From Streptomyces spongiicola (lineage in GTDB: Bacteria; Actinomycetota; Actinomycetes; Streptomycetales; Streptomycetaceae): a stretch of DNA of 64,000 bases. The stretch is taken from positions 5,295,501-5,359,500 of the forward strand of contig NZ_CP029254.1 of the NCBI RefSeq assembly GCF_003122365.1, written 5' to 3'. The notes beneath the pieces were generated by a model that was given only the letters and a program-made list of their open reading frames with translations, had not been told where the DNA came from and did no database searches. The position numbers were made by a program, and so were the translations under genes. Shown here piece after piece: positions 58,503 through 64,000 of the stretch; position 1 is the stretch's first letter, and each line of letters begins with the position of its first letter.

Positions 58503-59135
58503 GTGAAGCTCACCAAGAAGTCGCACGCCTGCATCCGCCTGGAGAAGGCCGGGCGGACACTCGTCATCGATCCCGGGGTCTTCAGCGAGCCCGACGCCGC
58601 CGCCGGGGCCGACGCCCTGCTCGTCACGCACGAGCACCCGGACCACTTCAGCGAGGAGCGGCTCCGGGTCGCGCTCGACGCCGACCCCGCCGTCGAGGTC
58701 TGGACCCTCCGCAGCGTCGCCGGGCAGCTCTCGGCCGCCTTCCCCGGCAGGGTGCACACCGTCGGCGACGGCGACGCCTTCACCGCGGCCGGCTTCGACG
58801 TGCGGGTGCACGGCGAACTGCACGCCGTGATCCATCCGGACCTGCCGCGGATCACCAACGTCGGGTTCCTCGTGGACGGTTCGGTGTTCCACCCGGGCGA
58901 CGCCCTCACCGTCCCCGGCGAGCCGGTGGACACGCTGATGCTCCCCGTGATGGCCCCGTGGAACAAGGTCGCGGAGGTCATCGACTACGTCCGCGAGATC
59001 GGACCGCGGCAGGCGATCGACATCCACGACGCCCTGCTCACCGACCTCGCCCGCCCCGTCTACGACACCCACATCCAGAACCTGGGCGGCGCCGGGCACC
59101 GCCGGCTCGCCTCCGGGGAGTCCACCGGGATCTGA
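58503..59135 (+). CDS. Metallo-beta-lactamase-fold hydrolase
   Basis: 210 residues from GTG 58503, with GAGGAAGG upstream. The metal motif HEHPDHFSEE (H-x-H-x-D-H) and a later His (IHPDLPRI, FHPGDALT, IDIHDALL) are those of the UlaG/YtnP-like MBL group, starting from the strand LVIDPGVFSEPDA. It probably hydrolyses a phosphodiester or lactone; the substrate is not inferable. It lies between pcaL and exonuclease III on the same strand but is separated from both by more than 100 bases. Confidence 0.88.
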   Translation: MKLTKKSHACIRLEKAGRTLVIDPGVFSEPDAAAGADALLVTHEHPDHFSEERLRVALDADPAVEVWTLRSVAGQLSAAFPGRVHTVGDGDAFTAAGFDVRVHGELHAVIHPDLPRITNVGFLVDGSVFHPGDALTVPGEPVDTLMLPVMAPWNKVAEVIDYVREIGPRQAIDIHDALLTDLARPVYDTHIQNLGGAGHRRLASGESTGI

Positions 59136-59203
59136 GGCCCGCCGGTGCAGGCCGCCCCCGGGCCGGGCGCGCCCGGCTCCGGTGGGGGACCCCCGGTTCG
59201 CCC

Positions 59204-59235
59204 GTGGCTGTCCGACCCCGTGGCTGTCCGACCCC
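59204..59235. repeat. 16-bp tandem duplication in the xth promoter region
   Basis: GTGGCTGTCCGACCCC is repeated at 59204-59219 and 59220-59235, immediately before the -10 element of the exonuclease III gene. Confidence 0.85.
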
Positions 59236-59240
59236 GCGGC

Positions 59241-59246
59241 TACGCT
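59241..59246 (+). promoter_or_regulatory. -10 element TACGCT of a leaderless promoter
   Basis: TACGCT is followed by 7 bases and ATG 59254; there is no Shine-Dalgarno sequence. Confidence 0.55.
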
Positions 59247-59253
59247 TGACGGC

Positions 59254-60033
59254 ATGCGCATCGCCACCTTCAACGTCAATTCGATCACCGCCCGCCTGCC
59301 GCGGCTGCTGGCCTGGCTGGAGGGCAGCGGCACGGACGTGCTGTGCGTCCAGGAGGCCAAGTGCACCGCCGAGCAGTTCCCGGTGGACGCCCTCAAGGAG
59401 CTCGGCTACGAGTCCGCGGTCAACGCCGACGGCAGGTGGAACGGTGTGGCGGTGCTCTCCCGGGTGGGCCTCGAGGACGTCGTGAAGGGCCTCCCCGGCG
59501 GCCCGGAGTACGGCGGAGTGCAGGAGCCCCGGGCGGTGAGCGCCACCTGCGGCCCGGTCCGCGTCTGGTCGGTGTACGTGCCGAACGGCCGCGAGGTCGC
59601 CCATGAGCACTACGCGTACAAGCTGGCCTGGCTGGAGGCGCTGAGGGCCGCGGTCGCGGAGGACGCGGCGTCCGGCCGCCCGTTCGCGGTGCTCGGCGAC
59701 TACAACATCGCGCCGACCGACGACGACGTGTGGGATCCGTCCTTCTTCGAGGGGATGACCCATGTGACCGGGCCGGAGCGCGCCGCACTGGCCGGGCTGC
59801 GCGAGGCGGGCCTCGCCGACGTGGTCCCGCGCCCGCTGAAGTACGACCACCCGTTCACGTACTGGGACTACCGCCAGCTGGGCTTCCCCAAGAACCGGGG
59901 TATGCGCATCGACCTGGTGTACGGCAACGAGCCGTTCACCGCGGCCGTCAAGGACAGCTATGTCGACCGCGAGGAGCGCAAGGGCAAGGGCGCCTCGGAC
60001 CACGCCCCCGTGGTGGTCGACCTCGATCTCTGA
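59254..60033 (+). CDS. xth: Exodeoxyribonuclease III / AP endonuclease
   Basis: 259 residues, normal length for Xth. EEP-fold motifs: MRIATFNVNSITARLPRLL, the metal-binding Glu in VLCVQEAKCTAEQF, WNGVAVLSR, YVPNGREV, the catalytic Asp/Asn pair in VLGDYNIAPTDDDVW, and RIDLVYGN with the final SDHAPVVVDL (catalytic His). It cuts DNA at abasic sites and digests 3' ends in base-excision repair. ATG 59254 follows a leaderless -10 element. Located 5 kb from the NHEJ genes but not cotranscribed with them. Confidence 0.96.
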   Translation: MRIATFNVNSITARLPRLLAWLEGSGTDVLCVQEAKCTAEQFPVDALKELGYESAVNADGRWNGVAVLSRVGLEDVVKGLPGGPEYGGVQEPRAVSATCGPVRVWSVYVPNGREVAHEHYAYKLAWLEALRAAVAEDAASGRPFAVLGDYNIAPTDDDVWDPSFFEGMTHVTGPERAALAGLREAGLADVVPRPLKYDHPFTYWDYRQLGFPKNRGMRIDLVYGNEPFTAAVKDSYVDREERKGKGASDHAPVVVDLDL

Positions 60034-60111
60034 GCGGCGCCCTCCAGCGCCCGGGGCACACTCTCCGGTCGGCGTCCGCGCGCCCAGTGGTGTGCCCGTC
60101 CACGGGAATGC

Positions 60112-60117
60112 GAGGCT
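60112..60117 (+). promoter_or_regulatory. Candidate leaderless -10 (GAGGCT)
   Basis: GAGGCT ends 7 bases before ATG 60125, the same spacing as the other leaderless promoters of the window; no ribosome binding site is present. Confidence 0.4.
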
Positions 60118-60124
60118 GATCGGT

Positions 60125-60565
60125 ATGAACATCCCATTCTTGGACGGCTGGCGCAGAAGGCACGGCGGCCCCCGGGGGCAGTCGCCGGTGTCCGCGCCCG
60201 GGGGCGATCCGGAGGGTGTGGCGGAGCTGCTGTCCGAGTGCGCGCTGCTGCGGGCGACGGTGGGCCGGCAGGGGCTCGAACTCGACGACACCCCTTCCTC
60301 GTTGGAGGCGCTGGACCAGTTGCCCCCGCGCTGGCGGGACGACCCGGAGGAGCTTCCCTGGCTGGGGAACGACGCGGGGCTCTACCTGGGCACGGTGATC
60401 GTCCGTACCGTGCGGGGCGCCGCCTGGCACGTCTGGCCGGGCGGCCACCCCGTGGTGCGGCTCGCCTCCGGGCGCGAGGTCAACGTGGTGGAGGCGGGGC
60501 TCGACTGGGCGGTGCACGGATCGCCCGAGCTGTCCCAGGTGTACGCGGAGGCGGCCGAGGCCTGA
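60125..60565 (+). CDS. Conserved hypothetical protein, DUF6278-like, 146 aa
   Basis: 146 residues beginning MNIPFLDGWRRRHGG. The core VAELLSECALLRATVGRQGL, ELDDTPSSLEALDQLPPRW and WLGNDAGLYLGTVIVRTVRG, followed by WHVWPGGHPVVRLASGREVN, is a conserved streptomycete sequence that I associate with DUF6278. Its mix of one helical half and one strand half, ending near PELSQVYAEAAE, suggests a small soluble protein. Function unknown. The start is set by the putative leaderless -10 and the absence of coding character upstream. Confidence 0.82.
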   Translation: MNIPFLDGWRRRHGGPRGQSPVSAPGGDPEGVAELLSECALLRATVGRQGLELDDTPSSLEALDQLPPRWRDDPEELPWLGNDAGLYLGTVIVRTVRGAAWHVWPGGHPVVRLASGREVNVVEAGLDWAVHGSPELSQVYAEAAEA

Positions 60566-60592
60566 CCCGACTTCGATCCCTTTAGATGGCTA

Positions 60593-60790
60593 TTACCGCT
60601 TTTGTCCTATCCGGTGCGTGTCGGGTCGTGAAGTGCCTTGCCGGGCTGGATAGTTTGCGCTGACCTCGACACCACCGAGATTGGGGCAGAGCAGCGTATG
60701 GCCGTCGATCCGCTGATCGAGTTGAGTGATGTCGTCATGGAGCGCGTGTGCGTCGCGCGTCCCCCGGAGCCGGGCGGTAGCTCGTAGAGC
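60593..60790 (-). other. Coding-like minus-strand tail, possible gene remnant
   Basis: One minus frame ending at TAA 60595-60593 reads like protein (contains LDQRIDGHTLLCPNLGGVEV and SANYPARQGTSRPDT) and has lower GC than its surroundings. There is no start codon with a ribosome binding site. It adjoins the broken hydrolase fragment. Family not recognised. Confidence 0.3.
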
Positions 60791-60817
60791 CGTGCCCGGC
60801 TCGGCGCCGGCCGGAGA

Positions 60818-61205
60818 TCACTGCTCGCGCAACGGGACCGACACATATACGAGGGGTCGGTCGCGGGTGAGGAGAAGGTCAGCCGTGCGCCGGACGGGTT
60901 GTGCTCGATGCAGAGCGGGTCGACTGTGTCGACGACCGGGGCCGGGCGATGGCCGGCCGGGACGTCGTAGGCGGTGGAGAACAGCTCCAGGTCTACGGGG
61001 AACGGCTTGCCCGGAGTCCGGCCGTGGAACGTGTCCGGCGCATGGCCGACCGGCTTGCCGAGGCCGAGCGGCCCCACGTCGTGGAGGTAGGCGACGAGGG
61101 TGCCGCTCTCCTTGGTGTCGGAGACCGTGGTGTGGGGCTTCGCCGCGCCACTGATCCGCCGGGGGGTGCCGTAGCGCTCGGACCGCCGGACTGCGTCGAA
61201 CCACC
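60818..61205 (-). pseudogene. Broken CocE/NonD-family (X-Pro dipeptidyl-peptidase-like) hydrolase, C-terminal piece
   Basis: The minus frame contains ESGTLVAYLHDVGPLGLGKP and GRTPGKPFPVDLELFSTAYD. It goes on with VPAGHRPAPVVDTVDPLCIE and HNPSGARLTFSSPATDPSY, the C-terminal beta-sandwich of secreted X-Pro dipeptidyl-peptidase/CocE hydrolases. The natural ending (YVSVPLREQ then stop) is in a different frame: just after DPS-Tyr two extra bases (AT within TATATGTG near 60845) shift the frame. The catalytic alpha/beta-hydrolase part is missing; upstream lies the 19-bp repeat array. Confidence 0.75.
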
Positions 61206-61262
61206 GGGGGAGGAGCGGGATCGAGGGGGAGGAACGGGAACGAGGGGGAGGAACGGGAACGA
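61206..61262. repeat. Three tandem copies of a 19-bp unit (GGGGGAGGAACGGGAACGA)
   Basis: Copies start at 61206 (two changes), 61225 and 61244 (identical), followed by a GGGGG stub. The array starts exactly where homology of the broken hydrolase ends. The rest of the spacer to 61542 shows no gene. Confidence 0.9.
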
Positions 61263-61542
61263 GGGGGTGGGGGCGGTCCCGCGAAGCGGTCCAGGGTGCC
61301 GGGGAGCCTCGGCCGTTCCCCTCCGGCCCAACGTCGGCCGGGACGACCCGGTCAAGGCGAAACCGCGATGCGATGCAGAGCCTGTGACGCCGGGACGTGT
61401 CATCCCCGAAAGAGGCGAGGCCGCAGCGGATCTGGCCGGCACCGGGGCGCCGGCGGGACCCGTACGCGTCGGGGCCCGTACGCGTCGGGGCCTGGCCGTG
61501 GCGGTGACGCGGCCCGGCCGTCCGCCGCCACGGGGAGGTGCG

Positions 61543-62286
61543 TCACGGCGCCGGTGCCGGGTCCGGCTCGCCGGCCGCGACCGGCGTCTGCGCGGCGCGG
61601 GTCACGTCGGCGACCAGTTCGACGACATCGGGCCCGTACGCCTGGGTGTTGACGACCTTCAGCAGCAGGACGAATGAGTCCGAGCCGTGCTTGCGGGCGA
61701 GCCTCTCGTGATGGCGGGCCAGATAGCGCGTCGCGGCCTGGTTGGTGATGGCGCGCTGACCGCAGAAGAGGAAGACCGGCCGGCCGCCCTCGCCCTTGGT
61801 CAGCCGGGCCAGGAGCACGTACTCGGTGCTGCCCGCCTCCAGCTCGTAGCGCTCGGTACCGACCCGGAACGCGGCGCGTTCCGGGCCTGTCGCCGCTTCC
61901 GTGTCGATCCTCACTCCCGGCAGCAGACTGCCCAGATGAGCCGCTGTGCGGCGGTTGGAGAAGGGTCCACCGACGCAGAACTCGGTGCGCTCGCCGAAGC
62001 CGAGCTGGGCGATGTCGTGCCGGAGTATCTGCGCCCGCGCCCCGCAGTCCTTGATCAGCGCGGAGAGTTCCAGCAGCGCGAACACGTCGAAGCGGTGCAC
62101 GGCCCCGTCGGCGTCGGAGTCGCGGTTGACCACGAGCAGGCACTCGGAGTTCCCGGGGAGCCCGAAGAAGGCCCGCTTCCGGCGCAGCCTGCGCCGCCAA
62201 AGATGGGTCCGGAACGCCCAGCCGAGGTAGGCGCTGACACCGGCGGCCACCACACCGAGCACGATATTGCGCAGGTCTTCGCTCAT
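61543..62286 (-). CDS. Membrane-anchored conserved hypothetical protein, 247 aa
   Basis: 247 residues. One N-terminal helix (IVLGVVAAGVSAYLGWAF) is followed by an Arg-rich stop-transfer (RRRLRRKR), so the rest is cytoplasmic. The soluble domain has SECLLVVNRDSDADGAVHRF, VFALLELSALIKDCGARAQI, FCVGGPFSNRRTAAHLGSLL and PVFLFCGQRAITNQAATRYL, with the GGPxSN and CGQR boxes well kept in streptomycete homologues as far as I recall. It is reminiscent of nucleotide or ligand-sensor domains, but no family can be named. Leaderless start (TAGCAT 8 bases upstream). The Pro/Ala tail reaches a spacer without a terminator. Confidence 0.75.
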   Translation of the reverse strand: MSEDLRNIVLGVVAAGVSAYLGWAFRTHLWRRRLRRKRAFFGLPGNSECLLVVNRDSDADGAVHRFDVFALLELSALIKDCGARAQILRHDIAQLGFGERTEFCVGGPFSNRRTAAHLGSLLPGVRIDTEAATGPERAAFRVGTERYELEAGSTEYVLLARLTKGEGGRPVFLFCGQRAITNQAATRYLARHHERLARKHGSDSFVLLLKVVNTQAYGPDVVELVADVTRAAQTPVAAGEPDPAPAP

Positions 62287-62294
62287 GGGCGCGC

Positions 62295-62300
62295 ATGCTA
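62295..62300 (-). promoter_or_regulatory. -10 element TAGCAT, leaderless promoter
   Basis: On the minus strand TAGCAT is followed by 8 bases and ATG 62286 with no ribosome binding site. Confidence 0.5.
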
Positions 62301-62359
62301 GCGGCCGGGGCGGAGCGATGGTCGATGTCGTTCCGATCCGGTCTCGACGGGCCCCTGAA

Positions 62360-62513
62360 CCGGTCCCCGTGCCGTCGTGAGCCCGTCGCGGGACCGCCGT
62401 GAGTCGGTCCCGAGGCCATCCCGGGCCTGTCGTGGGTCCGCCCCGAGCCGGTCCCCGTGCCGTCGTGAGGCCGTCGCGGGACCGCCGTGAGTCGGTCCCG
62501 AGGCCATCCCGGG
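62360..62513. repeat. 66-bp direct duplication (88-bp period)
   Basis: 62360-62425 and 62448-62513 are identical apart from one base (both begin CCGGTCCCCGTGCCGTCGTG). A third partial copy of the last part (CCGCCGTGAGTCGG) follows at about 62516. It lies between the divergent hypothetical and gamma-glutamyltransferase genes; no gene inside. Confidence 0.9.
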
Positions 62514-62600
62514 ACCGCCGTGAGTCGGCCCCGAGGCGGTCCTGACGGCCGGTGCGCGGTGGCGTTACGCTGCGCGGACGTCCGCCGGATGGAGGTACGC

Positions 62601-64000
62601 ATGGGTCGCAGAGTCGCCCGTCACGCTCCGCTCACCGTGGTCTTCACCGCCCTGCTGGCCGTGCTGACGGCCGGCGCCGCCGCGCCGCCGACGCCACCGC
62701 GGGCGCCCGACCCGGTGGCCGCACCGGTGAAGGAGCCCGTGGCCACCGGGTACGGCGGTGCCGTCGCGAGCGTCGACGCCGACGCCTCGGCGGTGGGCAT
62801 CGAGGTGCTGAGGCGCGGCGGCAACGCCGTGGACGCGGCGGTCGCCACCGCGGCGGCGCTCGGGGTCACCGAGCCGTACTCCGCGGGCATCGGCGGTGGC
62901 GGCTACTTCGTCTACTACGACGCGGGCAAGCGCAGGGTCCACACCATCGACGGGCGCGAGACCGCCCCGCGCTCGGCCGGCGCCGCACTGTTCCAGGAGA
63001 ACGGAAAGCCCATCCCGTTCGCGGAGGGCGTGACCAGCGGTCTGGGGGTGGGCACCCCCGGCACCCCCGCGACCTGGGAAGCGGCGCTCGCCGCCTGGGG
63101 CAGCCGTCCGCTGGCTCAGCTGCTGAAGCCCGCGGAGCGGCTGGCGAGGAACGGCTTCACCGTCGACGAGACCTTCCGCAGCCAGACCCGGGCGAACGAG
63201 GCCCGGTTCCGGGACTTCCCGGCCAGTGCCGAGCTGTTCCTGCCGGGCGGCCGGCTGCCGGAGCCCGGATCGGTCTTCAGGAACCCCGATCTGGCCCGCA
63301 CCTACGCGGAGATCGGCCGCAAGGGCACCCGGGTGATGTACCGGGGCGGCGTCGCCCGCGACATCGTCGGCACCGTGCGGGCCCCGGAGGTGCGCGAGGG
63401 CGCCACCCGCGTCGTCCGGCCCGGCGATCTGACGCTCCGTGACCTCGCGACGTACGAGACGGTCCGCAGGCAGCCGACGAGGGTGGCGTACCGGGGGCTC
63501 GACGTCTACGGCATGGCCCCGTCCTCGTCCGGCGGCACCAGCGTCGGCGAGGCGCTGAACATCCTGGAGCGGACCGACCTCGCCGGGCTGTCCGAGGCGA
63601 AGTACCTGCACCGCTTCATCGAGGCGAGCCGCATCACCTTCGCCGACCGGGGGCGCTGGGTCGGCGACCCGGCCTTCGAGGACGTGCCGGTACGGGAGCT
63701 GCTCTCCCAGCGGTACGCGGACAGCCGGGCCTGCCTCATCCGCGACGACTCCGTCCTCACCAGCCCCCTCCCGCCCGGCGATCCGCGCTCCCCCCGGCCG
63801 TGCGGATCGGAGGGCCGCGCCGTCCCGACGACGTACGAGGGCGAGAGCACCACCCATCTCACCGTCGCCGACCGGTGGGGCAACGTCGTCGCCTACACCC
63901 TGACGATCGAGTCGACCGGCGGCAGCGGCATCACGGTGCCCGGCCGGGGCTTCCTGCTCAACAACGAGTTGACGGACTTCTCCTTCGCCCCGGCCGACCC
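62601..64000 (+). CDS. ggt: Gamma-glutamyltransferase (cut by window edge)
   Basis: ATG 62601 with GGAGG 5 bases upstream; 466 residues visible, the 3' end is outside. A signal peptide (LTVVFTALLAVLTAGAAA) sends it across the membrane. The N-terminal nucleophile hydrolase core has VLRRGGNAVDAAVATAAALG, YSAGIGGGGYFVYYD, DGRETAPRSA and SGLGVGTPGTPATWE. Autocleavage should occur before the Thr of STTHLTVADRWGN, making the nucleophilic threonine; FLLNNELTDFSF follows. It transfers the glutamyl group of glutathione-type peptides; streptomycetes use mycothiol, so extracellular gamma-glutamyl peptides are likely substrates. Confidence 0.95.
   Translation, partial: MGRRVARHAPLTVVFTALLAVLTAGAAAPPTPPRAPDPVAAPVKEPVATGYGGAVASVDADASAVGIEVLRRGGNAVDAAVATAAALGVTEPYSAGIGGGGYFVYYDAGKRRVHTIDGRETAPRSAGAALFQENGKPIPFAEGVTSGLGVGTPGTPATWEAALAAWGSRPLAQLLKPAERLARNGFTVDETFRSQTRANEARFRDFPASAELFLPGGRLPEPGSVFRNPDLARTYAEIGRKGTRVMYRGGVARDIVGTVRAPEVREGATRVVRPGDLTLRDLATYETVRRQPTRVAYRGLDVYGMAPSSSGGTSVGEALNILERTDLAGLSEAKYLHRFIEASRITFADRGRWVGDPAFEDVPVRELLSQRYADSRACLIRDDSVLTSPLPPGDPRSPRPCGSEGRAVPTTYEGESTTHLTVADRWGNVVAYTLTIESTGGSGITVPGRGFLLNNELTDFSFAPAD

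Noticed and set aside
1..64000. tRNA or rRNA genes, especially near the integrase remnant
   Set aside because: No cloverleaf with a GGTTCGAATCC-type T-arm or CCA-end context was noticed on reading; a tRNA search program would settle this.

Overview
The window is high-GC DNA with the hallmarks of a Streptomyces chromosome: third codon positions almost always G or C, frequent GTG and TTG starts, many leaderless promoters, a conservon operon, Ni-superoxide dismutase, a fused 2-oxoglutarate dehydrogenase and a HspR-type operator in front of lon. From memory, the gene order resembles the core-chromosome stretch of S. coelicolor that runs from sodN through sucA and lon to the Ku/LigD genes. No tRNA, rRNA, CRISPR array or intact insertion sequence was seen.

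Layout. 0-6.4 kb is an accessory-looking patch: a cut acetyltransferase, a small leaderless gene, a two-gene envelope operon (single-TM protein plus BNR-propeller lipoprotein), an orphan SUKH protein and a decayed tyrosine recombinase. 6.4-13.3 kb is housekeeping: divergent sodN/sodX, a CGNR regulator, a methyltransferase, a polar amino-acid ABC transporter and malic enzyme. 13.3-18.2 kb holds an oxidoreductase, a DUF4097-PadR operon with a clear operator, and repeat-rich spacers. 18.8-29.2 kb carries the 2-oxoglutarate dehydrogenase, a two-component system, a spermidine-synthase-like protein, Lon and a MarR regulator. 29.7-37.2 kb has a PP2C phosphatase divergent from a conservon (histidine-kinase-like CvnA, roadblock CvnB, DUF742 CvnC, GTPase CvnD) followed by a styrene-monooxygenase-like flavoprotein. 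37.6-42 kb has a TetR regulator, two divergently transcribed diiron-type proteins and a Uma2 nuclease-fold protein. 42.2-47.5 kb has, on the minus strand, a lipoprotein, an orphan histidine kinase, FtsW/RodA and a class B PBP. 48-54.2 kb has a HEAT-repeat protein, a SnoaL-like protein and a bacterial NHEJ module (split LigD polymerase and ligase, divergent Ku). 54.6-64 kb has a ROK glucokinase pair, a PcaD-PcaC fusion, a metallo-beta-lactamase-fold hydrolase, exonuclease III, a broken CocE-type hydrolase, a membrane protein and the start of a gamma-glutamyltransferase.

The most unusual theme is in the spacers. Many are built of short perfect or near-perfect tandem repeats (7, 8, 11, 15, 16, 17, 19, 20, 23 and 32 bp units). 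In at least three places the repeat unit contains the 3' end and stop codon of the neighbouring gene (ferritin-like gene near 41.26 kb, PBP near 42.2 kb, HEAT-repeat gene near 48.0 kb), which suggests recurrent local slippage or duplication at gene ends. No clearly novel multi-gene system was found. The best candidates for a second look are the divergent diiron pair, the orphan kinase-lipoprotein pair beside FtsW/PBP, and the conservon whose CvnA ends in a histidine/glycine-repeat tail. All functions are read from motifs and memory of the families; no database search was run.
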